In this document: piece after piece, positions 25,948-35,006 of the stretch | Position numbering within the stretch: the first letter of the stretch is position 1 | How the letters are laid out: every line of letters starts with the position of its first letter | From: an uncultured Bacteroidales bacterium | GTDB taxonomy: Bacteria; Bacteroidota; Bacteroidia; Bacteroidales; Paludibacteraceae | DNA length: 64,000 nt | Direction of reading: 5' to 3' | NCBI GenBank assembly: GCA_947164985.1 | Contig: CAMUYI010000002.1 | Span: forward strand, 186,001-250,000 | The notes under the pieces: model-generated | Databases searched by the model: none | The model's input: only the letters and a program-made list of their open reading frames with translations | Told to the model about the DNA's origin: nothing | Program-made: the position numbers and the translations under genes

Positions 25948-26316
25948 ATGGCAAGACAAATTGATTTAACAACTCACACGGATAATCGTGGAAACCTGAC
26001 GGTTATTGAAAAAGTGATTCCGTTTGATATAAAACGAATCTTCTATATCTATGGTGTAGATGATTCCGTTCGTGGAGGGCATCGTCATCATACAACTATT
26101 CAAGCGGCTATATGCATTCAAGGAGCTTGTAAAATACATTGCGATAACAATCACGAGCAGAATGAGTATGTTTTGGACAAACCATACAAATGCCTCATTC
26201 TTGAGCCAGAAGATTGGCATACGATGTATGATTTTACGCCTGATGCTATTTTAATGGTATTAGCATCTACAGAGTTTCATACAGAAGATTATATTTTTGA
26301 ACCCTATAAGCACTAA
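25948..26316 (+). CDS. Sugar nucleotide 3,4-ketoisomerase (FdtA/QdtA/WxcM-like cupin)
   Basis: 122-residue cupin. TDNRGNLTVIEKVIPFDIKRIFYIYGV, GGHRHHTTIQ (metal or catalytic His pair) and ILEPEDWHTMYDF are hallmarks of dTDP-4-keto-6-deoxyglucose 3,4-ketoisomerases. Expected to provide the 3-keto sugar used by the aminotransferase encoded 3 nt downstream. Whether the product is Fuc3N- or Qui3N-type cannot be told. Confidence 0.88.
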   Translation: MARQIDLTTHTDNRGNLTVIEKVIPFDIKRIFYIYGVDDSVRGGHRHHTTIQAAICIQGACKIHCDNNHEQNEYVLDKPYKCLILEPEDWHTMYDFTPDAILMVLASTEFHTEDYIFEPYKH

Positions 26317-26319
26317 AAT

Positions 26320-27435
26320 ATGCAAGTCCCATTTCTATCGCTAAAAGACATAACTGCTAAATACGCAGATGAGATTCACGAAGTCGCACTCCGTGTGATT
26401 GATGGCGGCTGGTATCTGCAAGGTAAAGAGAATGAACTCTTTGAACAGCACTATGCCGAGTACATCGGTAGCCAATACAGCATCGGCTGTGCAAATGGTT
26501 TAGATGCGCTTATTTGGATTTACCGCGCATATATTGAATTAGGCTTGATGCAACCCGGTGACGAAGTGATTGTTCCTGCCAATACCTATATCGCATCTAT
26601 ACTTGCTATCACGGAGAATGGCCTGAAGCCGGTTCTGGTAGAGCCAAATCCTGAAACATTGGAGATTGATGATTCGCTCATCGAAGCTGCCATAACTCCT
26701 CGCACAAAATCTATTCTTATTGTTCATTTGTATGGTCGTTGTGCTATGACTGAGAAGATATCAGAGATATGCAAAAAGTACAATCTCAAACTGGTGGAAG
26801 ATAATGCGCAAGCTCACGGTTGCCGCTTCAACGGCAAAAGAACCGGTTCGCTTGGTGATGCAGCAGGACATTCTTTCTATCCAGGTAAGAACCTTGGCGC
26901 TTTAGGTGATGCGGGAGCTGTAACGACTAATGATGAAGAATTGGCAAAAGCTATACGCGCATTAGCCAATTATGGCAGCCAGAAAAAATATGTATTCAAA
27001 TATACTGGTCGCAATAGTCGTTTAGATGAGATTCAGGCAGCAGTATTGGATGTAAAGTTGCGTCATTTGGATGAGGATAATCATTTGCGTCAGCAAGTGG
27101 CAGCCTATTATTATGAACATATTAATAATCCGTTAATCGCTTTACCGAAACGAATTCCGGATGAAAACAACGTATATCATTTGTTTCCTGTGCTTTGCAA
27201 GAAGCGTGATGAATTGCAAGAGTACCTAAAACAGAATGGCATTCAAACACTCATCCATTATCCTATTCCCCCTCACCAACAGGAGTGCTATGCGCAAGAA
27301 AGTTGGAATATACCTCAGCTTTCATTATCGATTACGGAGCAAATCCATAATCAAGAACTCAGTCTGCCTATGGGACAATGTATGACACAGAAGCAAGCGG
27401 AGATTGTTGTTAAGATAGTAAATGAGTTTAAATAA
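26320..27435 (+). CDS. DegT/DnrJ/EryC1 sugar aminotransferase (FdtB/QdtB-like)
   Basis: 371-residue PLP enzyme. Contains [25 protein letters not shown] and [18 protein letters not shown], in which the Lys forms the PLP Schiff base. With the ketoisomerase it should make a 3-amino-3,6-dideoxyhexose on a dTDP carrier for the surface glycan. No acetyltransferase for the amino group is present in the locus. Confidence 0.92.
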   Translation: MQVPFLSLKDITAKYADEIHEVALRVIDGGWYLQGKENELFEQHYAEYIGSQYSIGCANGLDALIWIYRAYIELGLMQPGDEVIVPANTYIASILAITENGLKPVLVEPNPETLEIDDSLIEAAITPRTKSILIVHLYGRCAMTEKISEICKKYNLKLVEDNAQAHGCRFNGKRTGSLGDAAGHSFYPGKNLGALGDAGAVTTNDEELAKAIRALANYGSQKKYVFKYTGRNSRLDEIQAAVLDVKLRHLDEDNHLRQQVAAYYYEHINNPLIALPKRIPDENNVYHLFPVLCKKRDELQEYLKQNGIQTLIHYPIPPHQQECYAQESWNIPQLSLSITEQIHNQELSLPMGQCMTQKQAEIVVKIVNEFK

Positions 27436-27448
27436 TAATATCTGTCAT

Positions 27449-28168
27449 ATGAAAATAGTAGCATTATTAACAGGGCGTGGAAATAACACCCTAAAAGACA
27501 AAAATGTATTACCGGTGTTGGGCAAACCATTGTTGTATTATCCTGCGATGGCAGCAAAATCTTGCCCGGAAATTACAGATTTTTATGTCAGCAGTGATGA
27601 TGATAAAATTCTGAATGCAGCTGCCGAATGTGGTTATAAAAAGATTCGTCGTCCAGATGAATTAGCATTACCTACCGCACAACATGTTGATGCTATTATT
27701 CATGCGCTGGGGGTAATGAAAGATGAAGGTGTTGAGCCAGATATATTAGTCGTTCTCTTGGCAAATTCTGCTATAGTAAAAAAAGAGTGGATCCAAGAGT
27801 CTATTAAGAATCTTAAGAATAATCCTGAGCTTTCTGCATCTTGCCCAGTCTTATTGGAAATGGATAATCATCCATATCGTAGTAAGCGTCTCCGTGCTGA
27901 TGGATGTCTTGATACATGGTTTGACTTTAAAGGTCAGAATATTTCTACAAATCGTCAAGATCTACCAATGAATTTTGTGCTGTGTCATAACTTCTGGACA
28001 CTGAATTTGAAGAATTCACTATACAGTGATATTCCTGGTCAACAACCATGGACTTTCATGGGAAATAACATCAAGCCAATTGTTGTGGATGAAAGTTTCG
28101 ATGTTCACGATGAGGATGATATACGCCGAACAGAGAAGTGGTTATTATCGGAAGGATATACGCAATGA
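27449..28168 (+). CDS. NeuA-like cytidylyltransferase family protein
   Basis: 239 residues from ATG at 27449. It resembles CMP-sugar (acylneuraminate) cytidylyltransferases: TGRGNNTLKDKNVLPVLGKP matches the nucleotide-binding start, and it has FYVSSDDDKIL and a late DVHDEDDIRRTE. The canonical R-G-G/S-K-G start is altered to GRGNNTLKDKN, and no sialic acid synthase is present, so the acceptor sugar is uncertain. From here to 30221 the DNA is visibly more AT-rich than its surroundings. Overlaps the next gene by ATGA. Confidence 0.75.
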   Translation: MKIVALLTGRGNNTLKDKNVLPVLGKPLLYYPAMAAKSCPEITDFYVSSDDDKILNAAAECGYKKIRRPDELALPTAQHVDAIIHALGVMKDEGVEPDILVVLLANSAIVKKEWIQESIKNLKNNPELSASCPVLLEMDNHPYRSKRLRADGCLDTWFDFKGQNISTNRQDLPMNFVLCHNFWTLNLKNSLYSDIPGQQPWTFMGNNIKPIVVDESFDVHDEDDIRRTEKWLLSEGYTQ

Positions 28169-29256
28169 GTATGACAGCAAAACAAATTATTCAGTTTTTT
28201 TTGCCACCAATTTATTATCGGTTAAAGGCAAAATTTAAATATGGAAAACCTATATTTAAAGTAGAGTTAACTCAAGTAGAAAGATTATATATTTCTCTAC
28301 AAGACATAAATGCCAGAAAGGAGTTAGCAATGTCGGATTTAGAAGGCTTGACTTGTGAGCCTTTGTATGGAGGAAGCATTTTGATGTCTCCAGGATCTGT
28401 TATAGAACCCAATTATTATGGAGGATTTCAAGTCTTACAGAAATATGCTGGTATTCCATATTGGAATTTCTCACCACAGAAATTAAGCATTCAGCACGGT
28501 TATATATGCGAGATGTTTGATTGGGAGAAAAAAAAATTGGGAAACGTAAATTTTGTATGGTCTGATGAAGTTAAAAGGATGTATGCAGAGCACACTGATA
28601 ATCCTTATATTACTGCTATTGGAGCTCCATTTTTCTATGCTTCATCTATAATGACAAAGGAAGAAATTGCAGCTGAGAAAAAGCGATTAGGAAAAAACCT
28701 TTTGGCATTCCCTACGCACTCCACATATTATGCAGATGTGGAGTATAATTGTTCTCCATTCATTAATTTACTAAAAGAGCAACAAAAAAGATTTGATTCA
28801 GTTCGTGTATGTGTTTACTGGAGAGACTATCAAAGAGGCTTAGTTAAACCTTATATAGATGCCGGCTTTGAGTGTGTTTGCTGTGGGCATATGCATGATC
28901 CTTTTTTCTTAGAGAGACAGAAAGCTCTTTTTGAAATAGCTGATGCGACTATCTCCAATGCTTTGGGGTCATATATAGGCTATAGTCTATATTTAGACAA
29001 GCCACACTGGTTAGTACCCGATAAATTTGACTTGAAAGATCATTTTGGAGATGAAGGCAAAAGAGAAGTTGAAGTATGGGATTCTTCTCCTCGTTATGCG
29101 GAATTAAGGAAGCCTTTCTTAAACAACCCTGATTTTCTAATTACACAAGAGCAACGTCAAGTTGTTGATAAATACTGGGGAACATCGTGTGTTAAGTCTC
29201 CAAAAGAGATACGATCATTGATTGAAGAAGCATACGAATTTTCTAAAAAAATATGA
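28165..29256 (+). CDS. Putative polysaccharide glycosyltransferase (GT-B-like), unassigned family
   Basis: 363 residues from ATG at 28165 (ATGA overlap). No signal or membrane segment. SIQHGYICEMFDW, FVWSDEVKRMYAEH, ITAIGAPFFYA and CCGHMHDPFFLERQKALFEIADATISNALGS suggest a two-domain GT-B-like or CDP-glycerol/capsule-transferase-like enzyme, but I cannot name the family. Its place between a cytidylyltransferase and a GT8 enzyme suggests that it may use the CMP-activated sugar made by its neighbour. Confidence 0.6.
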   Translation: MSMTAKQIIQFFLPPIYYRLKAKFKYGKPIFKVELTQVERLYISLQDINARKELAMSDLEGLTCEPLYGGSILMSPGSVIEPNYYGGFQVLQKYAGIPYWNFSPQKLSIQHGYICEMFDWEKKKLGNVNFVWSDEVKRMYAEHTDNPYITAIGAPFFYASSIMTKEEIAAEKKRLGKNLLAFPTHSTYYADVEYNCSPFINLLKEQQKRFDSVRVCVYWRDYQRGLVKPYIDAGFECVCCGHMHDPFFLERQKALFEIADATISNALGSYIGYSLYLDKPHWLVPDKFDLKDHFGDEGKREVEVWDSSPRYAELRKPFLNNPDFLITQEQRQVVDKYWGTSCVKSPKEIRSLIEEAYEFSKKI

Positions 29257-30221
29257 CAAATGAACGAATAAACATATTGATAGCATCAGATATTAACTAC
29301 GCGCCATACTATGGCGTATTGTTAACTTCTCTATTCACAAACAATAGGAGTTCTTCTTTTGAAGTACATCTTATAACTGATAATACATGGACAAAGGGTG
29401 AAACAGAGAAATTTGAGGAATTGTGTATTAAGCATAACTCTTCTTTCATTGTGCATGCTATTGATGTAGAACAAATGGATTCATTCACTAGACATGGTCA
29501 TATTAACCGCGCCACATATTTTAATCTTAATGCTGCAAACATTTTACCAATTTATATTCGTAAAATAATTTATTTAGACGGAGATATGATTGTTCGCGGG
29601 GATATTAGTAGTTTGTGGAATCTTGAAATAAAGGATTACGCGTGCGCTATGGTAGAAGATTGTCTGACTTATGACAATTCTATATTTGAGCGACTAGAGT
29701 ATTCTCCAGAGAATAAATATTTTAATAATGGAGTGGTAGTATATAATTTAGATTACTTACGCAAAATTGATTTCTCAACTAAAGCTATTGAATTTATTGT
29801 TGGTAATCCGGAGAAGGCTTATTGGATGGATCAAGATGCTATTAATGTTTTGTTAGCTAAATATACATATCACTTACCGCTTAAGTATAATTTCCAGTCT
29901 TGGTTTTTATTAAAGTCTCACTGGGAACATTATACGGATGAGTATAAACAAAGAGTATTGAAAGACTCGGAGAATCCCATAGTTATTCATTATATTGGTG
30001 GAACAAAACCATGGTATTTTAGGTACTTTGGCTCAGCATATTATAAAGAATGGGAAAGGTATAAAAAATTATCTGCATGGAATGTTAAAACATCGCGTAA
30101 ACCAATTAATAAGTATATTAAATATCTTATCAAACGTTATCTTATGCCAACATTTTATAAAAAACAGATAGCACATGCATGGCATATTAGTGATAATAAT
30201 AAACAATTCTTTTGGGTATAA
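29253..30221 (+). CDS. Glycosyltransferase family 8
   Basis: 322 residues. The N-terminus NILIASDINYAPYYGVLLTSL and the DxD motif IIYLDGDMIV (Asp109-Gly-Asp111) are typical of GT8 (LPS galactosyl/glucosyltransferase-like), as are FNNGVVVYNLDYLR and the HYIGGTKPW end motif. Retaining enzyme, Mn2+-dependent by family. ATGA overlap with the gene before and TAATG with the gene after. Confidence 0.93.
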   Translation: MTNERINILIASDINYAPYYGVLLTSLFTNNRSSSFEVHLITDNTWTKGETEKFEELCIKHNSSFIVHAIDVEQMDSFTRHGHINRATYFNLNAANILPIYIRKIIYLDGDMIVRGDISSLWNLEIKDYACAMVEDCLTYDNSIFERLEYSPENKYFNNGVVVYNLDYLRKIDFSTKAIEFIVGNPEKAYWMDQDAINVLLAKYTYHLPLKYNFQSWFLLKSHWEHYTDEYKQRVLKDSENPIVIHYIGGTKPWYFRYFGSAYYKEWERYKKLSAWNVKTSRKPINKYIKYLIKRYLMPTFYKKQIAHAWHISDNNKQFFWV

Positions 30222-31231
30222 TGAAACTCTCTTACATCATACCGACTTATAATGCTGCATCTTTTGTGCAAGCAACATTAGACAATATCTACGCAACCTC
30301 TCAGCCGGAGAAGGATTATGAGGTGATAGTGGTGGATGATTGTTCGACAGACAACACATGTGCGGTTATAAAGCAATACGCACAGAACCATACCAACTTG
30401 CGTCTTATTCGTCAACCGCAGAACCATCGTCAGGGAGCTGCACGCAATAGAGGATTGGAAGTGGCGCAAGGTGAGTATATCACTTTTGTTGATTCCGATG
30501 ATATCGTCCTCGAAGGCATTGTGGCTGCACTTGCAAATGCGCAAAAGAGCAAGGTTGATTTGGTCTATTGTTCTTGCTATCATGAGAAGACGCCAACTGA
30601 AGTCGTACTTAAGGAGATTGACTTGCCCGAAGACACAATCATGTCTGGCATTGACTTCTGCGAGAAATACCAACACGAAGGAGTGTTCTGGTATCCGTGG
30701 GGTATTCTTTATCGACGAGAATGGTTGGTATCGCTCCATTATCCGTTCATCGAAGATCGGCAACATGAAGACAGGGATTGGTTAGCGTACATCATGAGCC
30801 ATGCCGGAACAATCGTCAACAGTAAACACCCCGTATATCACTATGTGTGCAACCCGAACTCTACATGTCGTGCACTTCGTTATTCCACTGTCTTTGATCA
30901 TGTAGCAAGTGGTATTCGGCATATAGACCTTGCGCAAGAACTCAAAACCGCTTGTCCGAAACTATCAGCCACACTCCATGCCTTTGGTATGGAAGAGATT
31001 CATCATTCGATTCGCTTGCGCAACCTCACCAAGTTCCCGTGGTCGGAGAATAAACACCTCTACGACAACCAACACTTGCAACCGCTCTTGTCTGATCTCA
31101 AACGCATGTGCCGCACATATCCCATGCCCCGCGAAGTTAGAATCGTAGCTTATTGCCCGATACTAACTAAACTAACTACATGGATTGCTAGTCCTATTGC
31201 GACCTATATACGTAAAAAGAAACACCAATAA
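30221..31231 (+). CDS. Glycosyltransferase family 2
   Basis: 336 residues from ATG at 30221, which overlaps the GT8 stop codon (TAATG). GT-A fold: SYIIPTYNAASFVQATLDNI, VVDDCSTDNT and FVDSDD (Asp91-Ser-Asp-Asp94) metal site. Basic C-terminal tail (YIRKKKHQ), probably membrane-associated. Last gene of the sugar block; a hairpin and a degenerate copy of the 15-bp element follow. Confidence 0.93.
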   Translation: MKLSYIIPTYNAASFVQATLDNIYATSQPEKDYEVIVVDDCSTDNTCAVIKQYAQNHTNLRLIRQPQNHRQGAARNRGLEVAQGEYITFVDSDDIVLEGIVAALANAQKSKVDLVYCSCYHEKTPTEVVLKEIDLPEDTIMSGIDFCEKYQHEGVFWYPWGILYRREWLVSLHYPFIEDRQHEDRDWLAYIMSHAGTIVNSKHPVYHYVCNPNSTCRALRYSTVFDHVASGIRHIDLAQELKTACPKLSATLHAFGMEEIHHSIRLRNLTKFPWSENKHLYDNQHLQPLLSDLKRMCRTYPMPREVRIVAYCPILTKLTTWIASPIATYIRKKKHQ

Positions 31232-31240
31232 AAAACACCT

Positions 31241-31290
31241 CGCGGGAGGTTTTCCCGCAAGACGATCTTTAACATACTGAATTCGGTAAA
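31241..31290 (+). repeat. Hairpin and degenerate copy E of the 15-bp element
   Basis: GCGGGA (31242-31247)/TCCCGC (31253-31258) hairpin, then GATCTTTAACATACTGAATT (31264-31283) and CGGTAAA, which aligns with GACCTTTGACATATTGGATT of copy A with few changes. Confidence 0.6.
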
Positions 31291-31296
31291 GAAAAA

Positions 31297-31810
31297 TTAC
31301 TGCCAAATTAGTTCCTTCTCCCAATGGGTCGGGAAACCCATTGCCGATGGATTTACCTCAGGAAATTCGGCTAAGAGCGCTTTCAAACGAGCAGGGAAGG
31401 TTGTATTCGGGTTTACCGTTAATAGCTGATATTGAATAATGCAGAGCACGGTAATACAACCGATCGCTACGCACGGGTGTAGATATGAACGTTTTGCCTG
31501 TCTTACGCGGAAACAAAGGACGAATACGAAGAGTCTTATTCCATAAGCGGCTATGATGTGCACAGATATTACGCACATATACAATGCTGTGCAGCCAAGA
31601 TTCAAATACACTATCACTTATACCATAGAAATTGGCAATTCTACGTTTGGACAAGTTCGGTTTCAGCAGTTTATACAGCATTGACAGCGCCAAACGATGT
31701 TACCTCCATCGTCATTCATGCAGGTGGGAAAGGGTCTGAGTACAACCTTTTGAAACGCAAAATCTGGTCGTCATCCGATCTGTCTAATTCGGATTGAAGA
31801 TTGGTCAATA
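31297..31810 (-). pseudogene. Abi-family (Abi_2/AbiD-F-like) abortive infection gene, 3' remnant
   Basis: Reading the minus strand and switching frames twice recovers an Abi_2 C-terminus: LDRSDDDQILRFKRLYSDP, FPPA-stop-MTMEVTSFG, then LSMLYKLLKPNLSKRRIA, SWLHSIVYVRNICAHHSRLW and, in another frame, FPARLKALLAEFPEV and MGFPTHWEKELIW. The R-N-x(3)-H-H/HSRLWN motif typical of the family is intact. There are one in-frame TGA (at a Trp position) and two frameshifts, near 31690 and 31450. The first two thirds of the gene are missing, yet a promoter-like TACTTTTG remains at 31873-31880. Confidence 0.8.
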
Positions 31811-31821
31811 TCAAAAAAAAG

Positions 31822-31863
31822 ACTTACCCTAAGCGCGCTGTTCTTACGGGAAGCGGGGTAAGT
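31822..31863. repeat. Inverted repeat ACTTACCC/GGGTAAGT
   Basis: ACTTACCC (31822-31829) with GGGTAAGT (31856-31863), around the place where the Abi coding sequence was lost. Confidence 0.5.
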
Positions 31864-31872
31864 TTGTTGCTG

Positions 31873-31880
31873 CAAAAGTA
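31873..31880 (-). promoter_or_regulatory. Relic -7 element TACTTTTG of the Abi gene
   Basis: Minus-strand TACTTTTGCAGC reads toward the Abi remnant; it fits the promoter consensus of the window. Confidence 0.5.
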
Positions 31881-32012
31881 CTGCTTTTTTTTGAAATGAC
31901 CAAATTTTTATCAAAGAAAATACAATTTTTCTTCATTTTTTATCTCATTTGGGGTGTTTTTTAGCCGAATCAGTATTAAAAACATAACTGAAACAAACAA
32001 AACAACATACAT

Positions 32013-33065
32013 ATGGAAAAACTATTATCCATCGTAATCCCTGTGTACAAGGTCGAGAAATTCATCGACAAGTGTATCTCTTCGCTTCTTGTACCGGACA
32101 AGAAACAACTGCAACTGCTTGACATCGTGGTCATCAATGATGGCACACCCGACAACTCAGCCATCCTTGCCAAAGCCTACGAGAAACAGTATCCCGGCAT
32201 CGTTCGTGTCATTGACCAAGAGAATCGCGGTCACGGTGGCGCATGGAACCACGGCACAGAACTCGCAGTCGGTAAGTACCTCTTTTACCTCGACTCCGAT
32301 GATTGGTTCGATACCGACCAACTGTCAAAACTAATCACCTATCTTGGCAAGGTCGATGTCGATATGGTCATGCTGGATGGACAGAACTACCATGCTGCAA
32401 CCGACACCTACACGGAAAAGACCAAACATTGGGAACTAACACCTGAGCATCATTACGATGCCGACACCTTCGATTGGCTCGGAACAGGTCACGGCTACGA
32501 CATGACTTACGCGCATGACACCGTCTATCGCACGTCTATGATGCAAGCCTACCTGCCGCTTTTCTGCGAGCATGTTATGTACGATGATGTCTCGCTACAA
32601 GCCATTCCTATCGCGATTGCCAAAGACTTCATCTATACCAAACTGAACGTCTATCGCTACTATATAGGTCGTCCGGGACAATCGTTCGATCCCAAAGTGC
32701 GTGCTGTCAGAGCAGCAGATGATGTCACCAAAGTGCTCACTTTCCTCCTCGATTGGGTGCGTCGAAACCGTCATGTCGTACCAAAAGGCGGTACGCGCGA
32801 GGCCTATACCGAAGAGAACTACCAATCGATGGGCACTTGGCATTACTATGAACTCAGTCTCTTTGATGCCGCTACCGCCAAACCGCGTCTTGCAGCATGG
32901 GACAAGTTCCTGAAGACCCACTATCCGGAGATCAAACCGAACCACATCGTTCGTATGTATCATCTCCTTCCATTCCCTCTCTACTACGCATGGTTCAAGT
33001 GCTACTACTTCTACCAACGCGTCATCCGCTTCTTGAAGCGTAAACTAAAGTCCCTTAAACATTAA
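32013..33065 (+). CDS. Glycosyltransferase family 2
   Basis: 350 residues. SIVIPVYKVEKFIDKCISSL, VVINDGTPDNS and YLDSDDWFD (Asp94-Ser-Asp-Asp97) give the GT-A fold of GT2. Basic, aromatic C-terminus (YYFYQRVIRFLKRKLKSLKH) for membrane contact. Codon usage returns to the more GC-rich style of glf, unlike the AT-rich block 27449-30221. No TAnnTTTG promoter is evident directly upstream. The spacer after it is a TTAAACA repeat. Confidence 0.92.
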   Translation: MEKLLSIVIPVYKVEKFIDKCISSLLVPDKKQLQLLDIVVINDGTPDNSAILAKAYEKQYPGIVRVIDQENRGHGGAWNHGTELAVGKYLFYLDSDDWFDTDQLSKLITYLGKVDVDMVMLDGQNYHAATDTYTEKTKHWELTPEHHYDADTFDWLGTGHGYDMTYAHDTVYRTSMMQAYLPLFCEHVMYDDVSLQAIPIAIAKDFIYTKLNVYRYYIGRPGQSFDPKVRAVRAADDVTKVLTFLLDWVRRNRHVVPKGGTREAYTEENYQSMGTWHYYELSLFDAATAKPRLAAWDKFLKTHYPEIKPNHIVRMYHLLPFPLYYAWFKCYYFYQRVIRFLKRKLKSLKH

Positions 33066-33090
33066 ACATTCAACATTAAACATTACGATT

Positions 33091-33300
33091 ATGTTCAAAT
33101 ATACAAAACGCCTTTTATCCGACATCCGTTTCTGGTGTCAGGAACTCAAACTCCGCAGTAAAGAAAACGCAGAGTGGGAGCGTATCGAAGACGAAGAATG
33201 GCGTCATCCCATGGCCGGCTTCGGCTATTACACCACCATCAAACGCAATCGCGCTGAGCGTAAAAGGCTGCATGAGGAAGAAAGAGCGAAGATCAATTAG
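33091..33300 (+). CDS. Small charged protein of the polysaccharide locus
   Basis: 69 residues, highly charged, with an aromatic centre (GFGYYTTIKRN) and Arg/Glu-rich ends; no signal peptide. No family recognised. It follows a GT2 gene by 25 nt across a TTAAACATTAAACATT repeat and is the last gene before a long hairpin and copy C of the 15-bp element. Confidence 0.55.
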   Translation: MFKYTKRLLSDIRFWCQELKLRSKENAEWERIEDEEWRHPMAGFGYYTTIKRNRAERKRLHEEERAKIN

Positions 33301-33315
33301 TCGCTGATTCTAACA

Positions 33316-33369
33316 AAGAGCATCTTGTGGATCTTCCCGCAAGATGCTCTTAGACATATTGGATTTACC
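33316..33369 (+). repeat. 12-bp-stem hairpin and 15-bp element, copy C
   Basis: AAGAGCATCTTG (33316-33327)/CAAGATGCTCTT (33340-33351), then CATATTGGATTTACC at 33355-33369. The hairpin lacks a T-run but may end the glycan transcript. Confidence 0.8.
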
Positions 33370-33431
33370 CAAAAGTGTAAAGAGCAGGATTAAAACCTGT
33401 AAAATTAAAGATATTTTGCATTTTTATTAAA

Positions 33432-33446
33432 TTATTTTTGGCGGAA
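33432..33446 (+). repeat. Direct repeat TTATTTTTGGCGGAA, left copy
   Basis: Exact 15-nt match to 34900-34914; the two copies bracket the third ATPase gene. Confidence 0.85.
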
Positions 33447-33460
33447 TCAAATATTTTTTG

Positions 33461-33468
33461 TACCTTTG
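33461..33468 (+). promoter_or_regulatory. -7 element TACCTTTG for the third ATPase gene
   Basis: TTTTTTGTACCTTTGCCGCC, 26 nt before the ATG. Confidence 0.7.
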
Positions 33469-33493
33469 CCGCCAGAAATAAATCGCATATAGT

Positions 33494-34897
33494 ATGAAAA
33501 TAATCGGTAGAGAACACGAACAAATGGAGTTGCGACGGCTTTTGAATTCCGGCAACCCTGAGTTTGTCATGATCTATGGCAGACGCCGTGTCGGAAAAAC
33601 CTTTCTTGTTCGTGAGACATTAGGTAAGGACTTTTGCTTTGCTATGACCGGACTCGCCAAACAGAAACGTGAGGAGCAACTGCTCAATTTCCAGCGTACG
33701 TTAGCACGTTATAGCAAGCGTCTTGCCAAAAACACACCGGCAGACTGGTTTGAGGCATTCGAACAATTACGCACTTTGTTGGAGCAGTCTAAGATGAAGC
33801 GCAAAGTGGTCTTCTTGGATGAGCTTCCTTGGATGGACACCCCAAAGTCGAACCTCGTGAGTGCTTTGGAGCATTTCTGGAATGATTGGGCAAGCGCAAG
33901 GCCTGATATCATGCTTGTTGTTTGCGGTAGTGCTGCATCTTGGTTGGTAAAGAACATTGAAGACAACAAAGGCGGATTACATAACCGATTGACCGCGAAA
34001 ATGCGCATCCTACCTTTCTCGTTGCACGAGACGCATCTGTTCTTGCGTTATAAGGGTATCCGTTGGGATGCGGCAAAAGAAGCACAATGCTATATGACGA
34101 TGGGCGGCATACCGTATTACCTCAATCTGCTGGACAAGAACATTGGCTTATCCGAGAATATCGACAGGCTGTTTTGCAAGGAAGATGCCCTGTTGGCAGA
34201 TGAGTTCCAACACTTATATGCTTCGCTTTTCACCCATTCAGACGAGTACGTGGAGATTGTCAAAGCTCTATGCAAAAAGAAAATGGGATTGACACGCAAT
34301 GAGATTCTAACCCAAACGAAACGTCTAGACGGAGGTAGTTTGACAAGACGTTTGAAAGACCTGTGCGAGTGTGGATTCGTAAACAAGTACTATGCGCACG
34401 GACGAGTAGAGGCTTTGTATCAACTCGTGGATTTCTATTCGCTGTTCTATTTCCAATTCCTTCAGCCGACACAGAAGAAACAACAGATTGTTTGGCGCGA
34501 GCAAATGCTCACTTCCGGTTACGCCACATGGTGTGGCCTTGCGTTTGAACGGCTATGTTTTGCGCATATACCGCAGATCAAACATGCACTTGGCATTGCT
34601 GGCGTCTCCACTCAGACATACGCGCTCTATAAGGAGAATGCGCAAATAGATATGGTGATTGAACGTAGCGATAAAGTAGTAGATCTTTGCGAAATCAAAT
34701 TCACGGATAGACCCTATGCCCTTTCGAAACGAGAAGCAGAACTGTTTTCTAACCGTATGGATGCGTTACTGCAAAGCTTTAAAGCACGTAGGACTATTGA
34801 AACCGTACTGATTTCAAACCAAAATGCGGTGCGAAATATACATTATAATGGACTGATTAACAAGAACATAACACTTGATGATTTAATGAATATGTAA
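33494..34897 (+). CDS. AAA-family ATPase (ATPase_2 with DUF234-like nuclease-fold domain)
   Basis: 467 residues. P-loop GRRRVGKT at 29-36, Walker B KVVFLDELPWMD, and a winged-helix region near 270-310. The C-terminal part contains AQIDMVIERSDKVVDLCEIKF, the D...E-x-K pattern of PD-(D/E)xK nuclease folds as in DUF234. Function unknown; such genes occur in many copies in Bacteroidales. It has its own promoter and terminator and is bracketed both by the direct repeat TTATTTTTGGCGGAA and by inverted copies of the 15-bp element. Confidence 0.85.
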   Translation: MKIIGREHEQMELRRLLNSGNPEFVMIYGRRRVGKTFLVRETLGKDFCFAMTGLAKQKREEQLLNFQRTLARYSKRLAKNTPADWFEAFEQLRTLLEQSKMKRKVVFLDELPWMDTPKSNLVSALEHFWNDWASARPDIMLVVCGSAASWLVKNIEDNKGGLHNRLTAKMRILPFSLHETHLFLRYKGIRWDAAKEAQCYMTMGGIPYYLNLLDKNIGLSENIDRLFCKEDALLADEFQHLYASLFTHSDEYVEIVKALCKKKMGLTRNEILTQTKRLDGGSLTRRLKDLCECGFVNKYYAHGRVEALYQLVDFYSLFYFQFLQPTQKKQQIVWREQMLTSGYATWCGLAFERLCFAHIPQIKHALGIAGVSTQTYALYKENAQIDMVIERSDKVVDLCEIKFTDRPYALSKREAELFSNRMDALLQSFKARRTIETVLISNQNAVRNIHYNGLINKNITLDDLMNM

Positions 34898-34899
34898 AT

Positions 34900-34914
34900 T
34901 TATTTTTGGCGGAA
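34900..34914 (+). repeat. Direct repeat TTATTTTTGGCGGAA, right copy
   Basis: Starts 2 nt after the ATPase stop codon; GGCGGAA here also pairs with TTCCGCC at about 34935-34941. Confidence 0.85.
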
Positions 34915-34965
34915 CATATTGATTATTAATGCGATTCCGCCAATTTTAACCAGCGACATTCACTC

Positions 34966-35006
34966 AAAAAAGCGGTAAATCCAATATGCGGACTTACCGC
35001 TTTTTT
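34966..35006. terminator. Bidirectional terminator with inverted 15-bp element, copy D
   Basis: A6-GCGGTAA ... TTACCGC-T6. GGTAAATCCAATATG is at 34974-34988. It is the same structure as copy B, with the same TTTTTTGTTGTG tail. Confidence 0.88.
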
